Below, in pieces: positions 24,089 through 36,361 of a DNA stretch of 64,000 nt (position 1 is its first letter; each line of letters begins with the position of its first letter). Under the pieces are notes generated by a model that made no database searches, was not told the origin of the DNA, and was given only the letters and a program-made list of their open reading frames with translations. Source of the DNA: Chalara sp. BL73 (Eukaryota; Ascomycota; Leotiomycetes; Helotiales); NCBI GenBank assembly GCA_918026815.1, contig CAKJVC010000021.1, forward strand, positions 124,001 to 188,000, read 5' to 3'. The position numbers and the translations under genes are program-made.

Positions 24089-25121
24089 TCAACGGCCGGG
24101 CATCTCAAGCAGTGCCCCTCCATCAATCGCGATGACCTCACCATTGACATAGTTATTTTTGGCCAGAAATATGACTCCTTGAGCCATTTCCTCATCACTT
24201 CCTGCACGTTGTGCTGGGACGTGACCTTTCTCCTTAATCTTCTCGTCCGGCAACTGACTCTTTTGATCTTCATCGCTCTCCTTTGTCGTCATCTACATTA
24301 GGTCAGCAAGAGTGCATGTAGAGAGTCTTAGGAGAAACTACTCACCTCGCTAGGGAAGTAGCCAGGAGCAATAGAGTTGACTCTAATACCGGCCTTCTTG
24401 AATTCATACGACATCAGCTTCGAGAGATGAACTGTAGCGCCTTTCGCGGCGTTATAGCTGAAATGGCCTTGCGAGTCCCGCATGATACCTGACATAGAAG
24501 ATATGACGATAACAGAAGCTGATAGATGGCCGTGACTCTCTTTGCCCGCTTGCAAGAGAGGAAGGAAAGCAACAGTAGTGAAGTAGACAGACGCCACGTT
24601 GGTGTTGAACGTGTCTGACCACTCGGAGAAGGTCTCGTTTTTGAACAGTTTATCTTTCAGCTCCGATGCTTTGTCGCTTTCGGGTTCTGCTTTGGGGCCT
24701 GAGGTTCCAGCGTTGGTTATCAAGAGGTTGATATATTTATCCTTTTTGCTAATCTCAGCTACAATTTTTTCGAGATCTACTTTCTTGGTCACATCACAAG
24801 GCCCAACTCTGTAATCGCATGAGCGTTTTGCTCTAGTTCAACAGGTTTAGATATGCCTACGGAATGATCTCTCCTCCGTCGGTTGGTGAGTGTGTTTTGG
24901 CGGCATTCTCTAAAGCTTCCATACGCCTGCCCGTGATGTAAACTCGAGCTCCGTTAGCTGCTAATGCTTGCGTTGCCCTGCGAATTATCAATCATTTAAA
25001 CATTTTATTTTCTGGTAACTGCCTACATCAATCCAATACCAGTGCCTCCCCCGGTGACGACACACACAAAACCTTTGACTGAAAAGAGCTTCTCGGCTCT
25101 GAGGTTTTCTGTAGAGGCCAT
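24089..25121 (-). CDS. Classical short-chain dehydrogenase/reductase
   Basis: Four exons, 25121-25027, 24977-24861, 24808-24346 and 24292-24089, give 292 residues. The cofactor motif TGGGTGIG lies at about residues 23-30, ITNAG (the NNAG position) in the next third, the catalytic Ser in VIVISSMSG, and Tyr-Lys in YNAAKGA. APGYFPSE follows where classical SDRs have P-G, and the C-terminus ends with the usual NGEVIAIDGG. This is a complete, presumably active NAD(P)-dependent oxidoreductase of the type often annotated as 3-oxoacyl-ACP-reductase-like or rhamnolipid RhlG-like in fungi. The substrate is unknown. The segment between the fourth and fifth strands has a Ser/Asp/Lys-rich insertion (about residues 120-140). 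All introns are 49-53 bases long. Confidence 0.92.
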
Positions 25122-27962
25122 TTTTATTTCAGTTTTTTATATCTCTAAAGTCTGATTGAACGTAGTTAGTAATGACTGATTTAACATTCGGATCGAAATG
25201 ATATTATGAACATTACACATTTACATGACGAAATGCATATTTGCAGTCGCCATCTCATAGCTACGTCATCACCTCGCTTAGGCGGATCAGTTAAATAGGG
25301 GTATGTGAGATTGAGATATTTGTTGAGTTGGCATTACAATTGCTGTCTATATCCTCCTCCGAGTTATTTTGATAGTATTGACGGTCCTGTCCGTAATCGA
25401 CAATCCATGATATGGGGCGCCAGATTTTCGAGTCGCGTCGTCTTTCTTCTCAAGAAGGGGAAGCTGAGAAGAATCATATCTCCACGTCGTTATACTTGCA
25501 ACAAGCAAGAGACACTTTGCATAAAGGAATATCATGCGATACATACATTCATTCAATGTGCCAAATTCAGTTCTATAAATATTCGGGCCTCTTTGTTTCA
25601 TTGCTTCATGGTTTCATTAGCTGGACTTGCGAGGATTTTCGACAAGATTTTGGCCACTTAACTGACTCACTTGCAAAGTCGAAGGAGTGGACAAAGCTCG
25701 CTTGCTTCACTTAGAAATATCTCTCGGAAGTATTTCACTTTAAACATCGGACTGTATGAGCATTTATCTTTAATCCACAGCTTGAATCTCTCATAGGCTA
25801 ATATTGATTCCTAATACATATGGGAGCATCAAGTCTTCAGACTGCTGACGCAAAATACCCAGCGGTTAATACTCCACTCGCCTCATCCAAAAAAAGGACG
25901 AAACAAACTGGAAAACAAATGTTGGTTATCTCAAGCTCGTTGAACCGGGCCTCGTACTCCATATCAGGCATAACAATAATAGACGGTAAAACTTGGAACA
26001 TCAGTGTCTCAATGTATAATGCACGCCCTGTCACTTTCATTTTGTAGAGTAAGACAAATGAGATAAATGCTTGGATTAACGGACCAAGAGCCTCTTTTAG
26101 GGAAGGGTTGATTTTCAAAAAGGAAATCAGAGCGCTGGTTAAAATGTAGCCAAAGCGCCGAAACTTTGAGAGGCTCGGCGTTAACACGAGGCAAAGATGT
26201 TATCAGGGCAGGGTCACCTGACTCAGCGCTTAGGTTATCTTATCTTCACTAGCGCATTCGCTTAGACGCGATCACGCAAAGGCACAACCTACAACCTCGA
26301 ACGTTTTGTGTTACGTGTTGCAAAACACTTTCATACACACAGCTGCACGATACCCCCACTCCGTTTGTTTCCGATATCCTCCGTCAGTCGCCTCGTGTTC
26401 TGGCCCTCACAGTACTGTTATGCCAGATTTGTGATGCAATCCAAACTATATCCATTGGGCACAGGCTGCGCTCCTTGATCGTTGAGAAAAAGCTAGGAAC
26501 TGAACCAGCACGATGACCCTCAATGCTACGCGAGCGATCGTATAGTTTGCATCTCTGTACCTCAGTCGATGCTTGCCGGAACTTTTCTGCCCAATGCCTT
26601 GATATGGAATGTCCTACTTTTGCATAGGGCTGCCTGAAAGCCAACAATTTGAAATGTCTAAGCTCTCGAGATCGCGCAGCACGCCCACACTAATCCAAAC
26701 TTGGTCTGTTTATGATAACGGCGATCTTATGCTCGCGAGTCGTGGCTAATTATTACTTATTTTTATCGATGCTTGAAGATATCACGGTCAACAATGACCG
26801 ACGAGCACGAAGCCGTTGAATGGCTCTCAGCTTTGGCCAGTCAAGAGTGTTCTACTAATTCACACGCTTGGATTCGACAACCGTCGATTTCGTATCTTTA
26901 GTCTGGCGAGCCTCTCATCTACCTGGTGCATACATAAATGGCATCTCCTATTTTTCCTGCGGTTCTAAGATCGACACGCAAGCCCTAGTCCCTTGTCCCG
27001 AACGGATCCACACTGTGATGGTGATCTCCCAGAGTTCGGCGCCTGAAGCTATGCCAATGTTATATATCCCGTAGCGCCACTTCCAAGTGCCGCAGCCAAG
27101 CACGGTAGGTCGAGCCGCATCGTCAATGCTGCATCCACTGGTCCAGACCCTCCAATGAAAATTCTGTTGTGGTCGCTGTCTCGGAATACCAAGTGGGGCG
27201 CCAGTCTTTGCGGCTCCTAAACAAAAAATAATTGAAAAATAACCCTTGCTTGCAGCTGCGTTCGTTCACTTCCGTTAGACAAGCTTTATCGCCAACTTTT
27301 TTCTAACGTCTTGGACGTATCAAGCTGCATTTGAAAATTATTATGAATGGCGCCCAGTACTACGCCCAGCTTTGAAAGCGGATCATGTATCTCTTACCAC
27401 GGTTCTTCTTGACAATAAGCAACAATAATCTCGGTCTTTTGCTGCAGATCCAGGGCAAGCGAGTTCTATTGCCGAGTCTCTTTGAATCTCTTATCTCTTG
27501 GCTACCCATTTTTGTATGGTTTCTAGTGTTTCTTGACCGTTGCGGACGACGTGATTGCCATGTAATCTTGTGTACACGTTTTGGCTTGATCTAGAATGGT
27601 TTGGGAATGGCCGGGAGGACTTCCCCGTTGACCTCGAAGCCAATATCAAGAATTTGCTCTTAGTACTTCAGATACTGTCATCTCGCAAGTCGGGCAGCGA
27701 TTTTTACTTAGGCTGGACCTTTCACCACACTAACTGCACTCACATAGACGGCGCGGTCATATTTTCTTTGCCTTTTCCTTCTACAGTTCGTATTATATAT
27801 TGCATTCTTCAATTGCTGTTTACGCTCTTCACACTACTTCTGAGAAGTTGACCATAATTTACCTTCTGTCTTGGTATATGAGAGCCGGTTTGCCCCATCT
27901 TGTCTGCTCTCAGCTCAATATATTTGGGCGTGCGCCGACCATTTCAGTCAAAACAGAACACA
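25122..27962. other. 2.8 kb gene-poor stretch
   Basis: I find no supported gene. A 116-codon minus-strand frame at 25837-26187 encodes a hydrophobic peptide without recognisable family. Around 26790-27250 are short coding-looking plus-strand snippets separated by stops, which could be relics. The last few hundred bases are Py-rich and likely hold the promoter and leader of the transporter gene that starts at 27963. Confidence 0.5.
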
Positions 27963-29446
27963 ATGTCGAATTTTGGTAGGATCCCTCCACCAAGTAATGC
28001 CTATTTGTCTAGGTCAAATAGTGCTGCGTCTGGATACGCTGCTGGTGGCCAACAGTATCCAGCTGGCCTCAATATAGACAGGAAACAGATGGACATCGAG
28101 GCAGAATCAGTACTTTCATACGAGAAACCGCACCATGACTCACATCACCACCCGGAACCTACAAGCCTCACTATCAGGGAGAGGTTAGAGCATTTTACGT
28201 TCGCGTGGTATGCTTCGACAATGTCTACTGGAGGTGTAGCATTTGTATTGTCCGTGATTCCGAATCGGTTTGATGGTATGACAGGTCTTGGGACGGTAAT
28301 GTTTGTCTTCAACCTCTTCCTGTTCACCGCAATTACGACCACAATGTGTATACGGTTCTACCTTCATCCCCACACATTAAAGCTAGCATTTACAAATCCC
28401 CATGAAGGATTTTTCGTTGCAACTTTCTGGCTCAGTCTGGCGACCATGATGACAAACACCACTGCTTACGGTGTTCCGAAATCAGGGCCATGGATAGTCA
28501 CTGCCCTCCGTGTGGCTTTTTGGATTTATACTGTTTGCTCGACTCTGCATGCCATAATATACTATCACGTCCTGTTCGTGGTAAAGAAGCTGGTGAGATC
28601 CCCCATATGACATTAAAGACGTCCTGCTAATCCAATTCTTAGGTTATCACCAACGTCCTACCTGGTTGGGTGCTTCCAATTTTCCCGGCGATGTTGGTCG
28701 GCACTCTAGCTTCAGCCATTGCCAAATTCCAGCCACCTGAACACGCACTTCCTATGCTTGTCTGTGGTCTTTCATTCCAAGGTCTAGGATTTTTCATCGC
28801 ACTTGCTATGTATGGTCTCTATTTTGGTCGTCTCTTGACATCGGTATGATTTACTCGTCGGAAATACCCATAAGTCACATGCTTACAAGATCCAGGGTCT
28901 TCCAGTCGACGCCAGCCGAGCAGCTATGTTTATTGCTGTTGGGCCACCATCATTCACAGCATTGGCTTTCATCGGCATGGCTCAAGATCTCCAAGCTGTC
29001 AGAATCTTCCCTGACTACATGGTGCTGAACGGCATAGAGAACCAGGCCCTCATTACTGACATCCTGTCACTGTTTGCCCTCGTCATGGCCATCTTTCTCT
29101 GGGTCCTTGCATTCGTGAGTGTTTTCCCTATCCTTTGCCAGTATTACATCAGATCACTCACATGCTCTAGTGGTTCTTTTCCATTGCTGTAATTGCTGTT
29201 GTCGAAGCGATCCCTCGAAACGACTTCCACCTTAACTGGTACGCATACGTCTTTCCCAACGTTGGATTCACAATCGCGACGATTAAAATTGGTGAGCGGC
29301 TACAAAGTCCTCCTATCAACCAAGTAGGCACTGCTATGGGAGCAATTTTGTTCTTCCTGTGGATTCTTATCGTGTTCTGTCACATCAAGGCCATTGTCTA
29401 TCACAAGATTATGTGGCCAGGCAAGGATGAGAACGCGGCACACTGA
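27963..29446 (+). CDS. TehA/Mae1/SLAC1-family transporter (C4-dicarboxylate or sulfite type)
   Basis: Four exons, 27963-28592, 28643-28843, 28896-29114 and 29171-29446, all in phase 0, give 441 residues. After a hydrophilic N-terminus of about 75 residues (His-rich just before the core) there are ten hydrophobic helices, starting with ERLEHFTFAWYASTMSTGGVA. This is the signature opening of the voltage-dependent anion channel family that holds S. pombe Mae1 (malate), yeast Ssu1 (sulfite efflux) and plant SLAC1. The pore-lining Phe of the family is expected in the fifth helix. The FTFAWYASTMSTGG form is closer to Mae1-like dicarboxylate transporters than to Ssu1, but the assignment is tentative. 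It is a plasma-membrane protein. The start ATG at 27963 is chosen over an in-frame upstream ATG near 27900 because the family's N-terminus is short. Confidence 0.93.
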
Positions 29447-30254
29447 GAAGGTCTCATCATTATCATGGGCCATGGATCATTCTGCTATACTGGGAAAGGG
29501 GCGGGTGACAATTTGGGCACTATAAGGGTTATGAAGGACATTCTTCAGCGCAGAATTGGAGCTTTTGTAACCGCATACATTGGTGGGGGGTACATAGTAG
29601 CATTCATTGATCGGCGTTTTTTGATGGAAAAGTATAGTCTCTCGTTTACTGCTCACGGTGCTGAGCACCGATGCTCAAATATCTTCCATCTTTCCTTTAA
29701 ATCTGTAGATATACTAGACATTAGAAAGCGCGTGCGGCATTCAATAATTAAGTATTGGATGTCTAAAATGATACCCGATAGATTGTGTAGCAATGTTTCT
29801 TTGAGCGCTGGACGCGTTTGAGGCAACATATCAAGCTTTTTGGATGACACGGACAAGCCTCTTGAAAACAATGCTTCATAGAGCTTCTCCATGGACACTC
29901 AAGCAAAAGCAATCGCGATCTCAAAGCCAAGAGAAGGACAAGCAAAGTGGACAAGGAAGAATCCGAGAGGTCTTATACCCTCGTCATTGCCCGAGCGCGA
30001 ATTTGTCAGTCGTACGGGTTCGCAGCTTTCCTTCGCGATCAAAACTTCTTGGAGGTACTTGGCTGGGATGTTTCGTTTGGACTTAACTTCTCAAACGGGT
30101 TGACGAATACCCTCGTCATAAAATTTTACTCTTTGACGAAACAAGTTTGCCGTTTCTATCTGTGCTTCATGGGTTGAGATATATCAATGGCCACTAATTA
30201 AAAAAAGGATAAGAATAAGAATAATCAAAAGCCGAGGATGTTGGATTACTTGAG

Positions 30255-30280
30255 ATATATATATATATATATATATATAT
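30255..30280. repeat. (AT)13 microsatellite
   Basis: Thirteen uninterrupted AT dinucleotides in an A+T-rich surrounding. Confidence 0.95.
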
Positions 30281-30553
30281 TGATAATATCCAGATATGGA
30301 TATAGGGTTAAGAAATGTTGATATGTTATGTCATTGCTGCCTGGGGGGAACATGTTTACAAGGGCGGGGGCCACGCGTTCTCCTCAGGTTTCCGTTGTAC
30401 AAGGAACCATACCGATTGGTTGAATAAGCGATTCTGTCAATAGGGAGAGAGAACACGAACACATGCGGGACAGAGAGGTAAGGCTGACAGTCACTGTGCC
30501 GTACTATTATCTGCTATCACTGCTATTAGGTAGTTGAGCGGGCCTAACACCAC

Positions 30554-30577
30554 CATCATCATCATCATCATCATCAT
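30554..30577. repeat. (CAT)8 microsatellite
   Basis: Eight perfect CAT units, about 110 bases before the start codon of the next gene; probably in its promoter or leader. Confidence 0.95.
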
Positions 30578-30689
30578 TCTTTTTGGATATCTGTGTACAC
30601 AAAGCTATTTTGGTTTATTTATTCTTTTGTTTATTCGTCTTGCATGATTTATTTCTAGTCCCTATTTACCCGTTCGGACAAAGAGAATT

Positions 30690-33081
30690 ATGGATCTCCT
30701 TCCACCCCCTCCGTACAGTGAGACGGACATCTATTCTAATGCCCCCACTTCACCCAGTGTCAGGATAACTCCTGCAACATCCAGCGCCGACCATGCGTCG
30801 CTGCCAGCTCCCTCGAGGGCATCTTCCATCGACAACTCCGTCATCTATACTCCCCCAGAAACCCCATCAGGCGGATCGGTATGTTTCGCCTTGATGTTAC
30901 GACCCGATATTTCGCGTAACGTGGATAGTGAGCACCATAGCTAACCGAAGACTAGGTCCACCACGACCATGACTATGCCTCCTCTACCTCTGCTGCCGCC
31001 GAAGCATACTTCGAATCACGGCCCGCGCCACGCCGCGCAAACTCAACACCGTCAACACATAGCATAGCTATCACGGCTAGCACCAAGCCAGAAGATTTAC
31101 CATTTCCAGAGCCGATAGATGACTTCCTAGCCAAAGGCGTGGAGCCTCATGACTGGGCTACGTTTGTCAACTATTTACTTCCGGACTATGCCTCGGGAGT
31201 TAATAACGAGGTTGCGGATAAGAAGTTGAAGGCCGAGCTGATAGACGAGCGGATGCAGAGGCTTACACTGGGACAACATGATAGATCAAGGACGGACCTA
31301 GACCAAGTGAAGGCACAGCTTGAGCCCTTACGCTCCACCTCTTCGCAAAATGCGGACTGGCAAGGCAATGTGCAAGCGACAATCGATATGTGGAACGAGG
31401 GTTTCTTCCTGCCGCGCGGAGTCAAAATCAGGTTGGTCGATTCAGAGCTTGTTCCGGAACAGGAGGAAAGAGTGGAATCGAACAGGATGCCTGGGGCATG
31501 GATCCCATACGACCATGAGCTTCCCGGCGGCACGCCAGCAAGCGCTCGAGGGCCAAAGCGAGGGTGGAGCTTTGGAGGCATTAGGGCTGACTCGAGAGGG
31601 TTCAAGATGGGGCCGATAGAAGCAGATGATCGAGGATTCAGGATGGGTAATATGTTAGTGTAAGTGATCGAAAGTATAGTTTAACTCTTCCGGGAGGGCT
31701 ATGCAGCGTCGAACTCAAGATGAAGTTTCTCGAAGTCATCAGAAGGAGATCGGGTCTGCATATCAACATATTTTATCAGGATTACTTGCTAATATTATTT
31801 AGGGCGGATCATAAAGGGTTTCGTTTCGGCAAAGATCGATTTGTCGCTGACGAGAATGGTCTAACCATTGGAGGCAGATCTTTTGGAAGACGCCCATCCC
31901 ATGATAACGAGGATCGCTCAAATAAGCGCGAAGACCATTCACACAGACGGGTAGACTATTGCGGTCATAGCCGTGGGAGGGACCGGAAGCATGCGCATAG
32001 AGGTCGCAACAGATCCCACTCGCATGGCAGAAACCGTAGAAGACGTGTCCGAGATTCCTCCACCTCAAGCTCTTCGAGCTCGTCAAGCTCCAGTTCTGCT
32101 GACTCTATCTCCTCTCTTGGATCTCTTCCGGCATACGACGATCTTCAAGATCAGCAGTTGCCTACTGCGAAACAGTCCTTGCAGGATTGGCTGAATCATC
32201 CAGATCAGCCTATCACCCGGGAGATGGTGCAGAATCTTAAATTAGATCTTGACCTTTCAAAAAAGAATGACCTCGTCAAGTATCAGGAGGACACGAAAGC
32301 TCTCCGCCGAGAAGTCAGGGATTTGATGCGTGAGTTCAAAGACAGGAAGAGGACGCAAAAGATACTCCAAAGACAACGACGAAGGGAAAAGCGCGCAGAT
32401 AGACGAGCACTAAAGAGAGAACGGAGGACGGCAAGGCGGGAAGAGCGAAAGGCAAGGCGAAGTGAGAAGAAAGGGAAAGGCAAAGCGAAAGAAGAAGGAT
32501 GGGGTATTCCTCCCTGGATGGCTGCCAAACTGCAAACTTCACCTATTCCAGGAGTAGGAGTGGACCGTGCTCCACCACTACCTCAGCGACCAGCGCCGCA
32601 CGATCAGTCGATTCCAGGAATGAGAGGGTTTCCGTTCAGCGGAGCTGGACCCAGGCCTCCACATTTCGGATGCACAGTACCTGCAACGGTCCCCTGCGGG
32701 CCGCCGGGGATAGGAGCGATGCACGCAGGTTGGCCATTTTCTCGCAGCGCCCCTTATACTCCCGGCAACATATCCGTCCCTGAGCTCGGTCCAGGCGGTT
32801 TCCCGACCTCGATTTCGCATTCCGCGTCGGAGATTCATGCACAAGCTCAAAATATGGAGAAAGATGCAGAGATGAAAGAAGCACAAGCAATTGAACTCCG
32901 TGCCACGGCTACGGGACATGATGTTAGCGAGAAAGAGAAATTGAAGCTGAAGGACGAAGCTACAGCATTGGAAGAACAGGCGGAGGAGTGTAGAAGGGAG
33001 GCGGAGAGGTTAAGGGCCGAAGGGTTGTTATTGGATCTGGAGCTAGCTAGGGAATTGGAGGAGAATGATGGCACTGGGTAG
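30690..33081 (+). CDS. 723-residue protein with tandem AD-x-x-GF-x-x-G repeats
   Basis: Three exons, 30690-30878, 30956-31659 and 31803-33081, give 723 residues. The N-terminal 100 residues are Ser/Pro/Thr-rich and disordered. A conserved-looking helical segment follows (EPIDDFLAKGVEPHDWATF). Around residues 265-320 four short tandem repeats appear: ADSRGFKMG, ADDRGFRMG, ADHKGFRFG and ADENGLTIG, spaced 12-14 residues apart and split by intron 2. Next come a His/Arg/Ser-rich stretch, a Ser run, a strongly basic coiled-coil-like region (about residues 455-535), a Pro/Gly-rich region and a final Glu/Ala/Arg-rich coiled coil. I recognise proteins of this general look in other filamentous ascomycetes, but I know no function. 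The SR-like and basic parts suggest RNA or chromatin association; that is inference. Confidence 0.85.
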
Positions 33082-33534
33082 GCTGCGGGAGATATACATA
33101 ATTAAGTTGAGTACGAATTTACGAGGCCATGAGGCATGATTTCCAGGTGTTTGCGGTTAGGCGGGATGGACTTGTCTAAGGATCTCTAAATTCGAAGAGG
33201 GAATATTCTAGCGTATTAGTAGCAAACAATGTTTTCAATCCCCTTACATTATCTATTTCTATTTCATCCACATATCTCAGTTGTTGTTTCACGTGATCTC
33301 GCTTATACCCCTTTTACCTTTTCGTGATTCCTATGCAAGACATTCTCTGGCTGAGATGCGGCGGAGGCGTAGCTCCTCGAAGCTTTATCCCTTTATAAAA
33401 TGCGCCAGAGGCGCTCGTAAAAGATTACCAGGCATCACGAGTAAAACTACAAATACAGTAAAGAGGCAGAAACTTGTGAAAACATCATCGGGTTCTAGAA
33501 TCCGACCGGAAAAGGTATATCTGGCCTCCGGACA
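33082..33534. other. Intergenic, left flank of G+C-rich patch
   Basis: Begins A+T-rich and becomes mixed. A plus-strand open frame from 33347 gives a very basic peptide (Arg/Lys/Ser) of unknown meaning; it may be an upstream exon of the G+C-rich remnant, but no good splice join keeps the frame. Confidence 0.45.
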
Positions 33535-33842
33535 GTGTTCGTGTCTGTCCACGACGCGCGGCTGGACGATCTCGGGGCCAAGCGGTTCGCGGAACAGCTG
33601 CGCCAGGGCGTCGGGCTCACGGTGCTGGCGCTCAGGACGGCGAGGCGGCCCGGGGCCATGGTCGTTTACGCGCCGGAGGACGGTGGCGGCGCGGCCCGGC
33701 GGAGTGGGAGCGATTGAAGGCGCGGCTGGGGCACGGTTGGGACTTCGACGTTAGGGAGGGGGTCGTTGGGGATCCGCCGTTGGCGAGGTGGCGGGTTTGG
33801 GATTCGACGGCTGCGGGGCCGGGCGGGATGAGTGCGCGTTGA
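33535..33842 (+). pseudogene. G+C-rich, frame-broken coding remnant
   Basis: From 33535 one frame reads VFVSVHDARLDDLGAKRF and continues to MVVYAPEDGG near 33680, then stops at 33717. The third-codon-position G/C bias and protein-like character continue in another frame from about 33690, with EWERLKARLGHGWDFDV and LARWRVWD, until TGA at 33840-33842. The two halves make one plausible protein stretch of about 100 residues if a single frame change inside GGTGGCGGCGCGGCC is allowed. I do not recognise the family. The strong G+C bias contrasts with every neighbouring gene. It could be a decayed gene, a fragment of a transferred gene, or an intact gene with a sequencing error in a G+C-rich run. Confidence 0.45.
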
Positions 33843-36361
33843 GAGCGCTGTTGAGGGGCTTGCGAGGGGGAGGGTTTGATGGTGGGTAGGAGGGCTGACC
33901 AGCGGTAAGAATAAGCAATCGCTGCCTTCTGTGCCTTTCAGCCCGCGGCCCGTCTATCGGATGAGCAGAAAGCGTGTTCCTGGGCAGGGGGCGAATTATG
34001 TACGGGGCACTATCGGTAGACAGGGACGCAAGAGCACGCCTATGCCGGCGCACGCTGCTCCACCGGCTATGGCCGGGGTCGGGAGCAGAAGCAGGACCCT
34101 GCCCGCGGATTCTGCTTTTCTTAAGGCTGCTAAGAAAGGGGACGAACGCTGCCTCCGGAAGCGGATGGGGACGAAGAGCCGCGAATGTATTGATGGGAGG
34201 GCCATCTGATCAGCAGCTCAACGCTAGCAAGGGGCCGTGTCTGGGGAGGGGAGCTGGCGGCGGAGAAGGAAGCGTTTCCGTGATGATTGGAAAGCAGGCT
34301 GGAATGAAGGGAAAGGCTCGGGCTAAGGCAGGCAATAAAGGGAAGGAGAAAGTAACGGTGCGGCCGCCTGGGAAGAAAAAGCTTTACGGAGGATGGTCGG
34401 TGGTATGTTGCTATGTGGTAAGGAGTTAGCGAGATAGAAGAACGCGGCGTTGAAATCAAGCTTGACGTTTAATTTTTAGGATGGCAACTTGGATCTAAGG
34501 GGAATCATTCTGTGTTTGCTCTAATCTTGCTTGCGCGTGTATCTAATAGATAAGGGGGGGGGGGGATAAATGGTACTCTACCTAGCCATTCTTTACGCCT
34601 CCTAGCATTTGCTTATTCAATCTCTATGACCGCAACTTACCGGTCATTTCAGTTACCATGACTTACTCGAACTCACACCATCCGGCTCCCTATCATATAA
34701 CCACAGCTCCCGGAATACAGGTTTAGATCGCGCAGAGCGTACCAAACATAGCTTTCTCAATACTGTGGCAGAGGCTCCGCATTGTATATATTTCCATCCG
34801 ATAGCGTCAAACAACGCGCTAACTTTCGAATCGCAAATATCCATCATGCTTCCCCAGGCTACCTCTAATCTACCTCGAATAAAGAAACAAAGAGAAAACG
34901 TGATGATCGTAGGAGAAGCTTCGAGGATGGGGTGGAATGCTACGTCATTGGTTAGAGGAGGGGCTTCACTTGAAGTATACGAAGAAGGGTGATAGGAAAC
35001 GGCGGATGGGTTGTTGATTGGGGGTTTGGGATGTTGGAAGTGAGGTGTCGGCGTGGAGGATAAGCGTTACGCGGCCGGTTTGCTCGCGAGTGGCGAGGAA
35101 TCGTACTGGGGCTACGGCCGCGGTAACAGGAGGAGAGCAGGTTGCTGCTGGAGGGGCGAGACAAGGAAGCGCGGCGAAGCAGCGGCTAGATAGAAAGCCG
35201 GAGAATACTCGAAATTCTAGCCTGCGTGTTGCCAGAGATGTGTTTTGAAGTGAGAAGCCTTTATTTATCTAAGGAGGAGCAAAACGAGCGCTATATACAC
35301 AATCTAGAACGACACCGAACCAATTTCGTGCATCAGGCCATGTGATGATCAAATCACCCGCATGGCCCTTGACAACATCAGGCGTCCAGCCTACTACAAA
35401 GCCCGGGTCTGCTTCAAGCCCCCGTATACAGAGTCAGACAAGCAACAAAGTTCAGAGAAGCACCGGCGAACACCATGATAAGAGGGACGCGATGTGGCTA
35501 GTCCCTAGCTAAGCTGGGTACTTCGATAAGAGCCTCTGTAAAGAGAGTCGATATACCAGTGAGGCGGCGAAGCGGTATTTTCTGGAGGAGACAGAGAACA
35601 GCATTGGGTCCTTCAACATCCTATAGCTGGAGGCAGCCTTGCCAAACGCTAAAGTAAAAAGATTTGAACCTTTACAAAGCATTTCCCCAGCCAGGAAAGA
35701 TAAACCTCCACAAAAGCTCCACGACAGGCAAAAGTAAGGCTTCAAGTGATTCGACTGACCGCGACTGATATTCGATTGCTGGAGGCACGAAGAGACTGTA
35801 AAATAGTGTATGCTGTAGTTTTGATCAGAAAACGAGGAGCCGGTATCAGCCAAGCCTAGGTCTACTCAATAATGTCGCTGACTATTTATGTGTCTTGGCC
35901 TGTCTGTGGTCAAGTATAGGGGTAGTTAACTTAAGCGATTGATATAGAGGCACGTGGAAGGCTTCTGAAGGGTTCATGAACGCCGGGACGGGATTGAAAG
36001 CAAGTCACCTAACGATGAGACAAATCACTTGAGCCTCGGAGAATTGTAGGGCGTTCTTGATATTTGCCTAATCTGATGCATCTTATACCATGTATTTCTT
36101 TCGCACCATGTTTTTCCCTGAGACGCCTAGGCTTAGACTTATCCCATCAAATTATATTTACTGCCGTTAGGTATGACGAGACTAATCTGAGGACGCAAAG
36201 AAGTCTGCCCCACTTCTTTGGGGGGTCATGAGGCACTTTAGGCATGGTAACGGCAGGCCCAAAGTAATGGCCAGGTCCAGTGTTGACTGCCTACATGCTC
36301 TCTACTTCCTTTGCCACAACAATGGAAGCCGTGATAAACTGCAGGAGCTTTTGGTATGCTC
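33843..36361. other. Gene-poor stretch right of the G+C-rich patch
   Basis: No supported gene. High G+C persists to about 34380; a plus-strand frame at 33931-34209 encodes a basic, Ala/Pro/Gly-rich peptide that might be a further exon of the broken remnant. A run of 12 G follows at 34554-34565. From 34600 to 36361 composition is ordinary and frames are short. Confidence 0.45.
34554..34565. repeat. G12 homopolymer
   Basis: Twelve consecutive G on the plus strand, unusually long for a genome of this composition. Confidence 0.9.

Larger units (their letters stand above)
29447..30689. other. Intergenic with microsatellites
   Basis: No supported gene. Two simple repeats (AT and CAT) lie in its right half. 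Overlapping open frames on the plus strand near 29840-30180 look coding-like in composition but have no domain and no continuation. Confidence 0.5.

Noticed and set aside
18111..25121. Possible biosynthetic gene cluster (MFS, epimerase-like SDR, unknown, SDR, reductase nearby)
   Set aside because: There is no backbone enzyme (PKS, NRPS, terpene cyclase, DMATS) in the window, and housekeeping genes lie on both sides.
25837..26187. 116-codon hydrophobic minus-strand open frame
   Set aside because: No family resemblance and no upstream or downstream exon; left as gap content.
30554..30577. CAT repeat as a possible CRISPR or regulatory array
   Set aside because: It is a simple trinucleotide microsatellite without spacers.
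31186..31605. 139-codon frame antisense to the repeat protein
   Set aside because: Mirror of a real, spliced gene on the plus strand.
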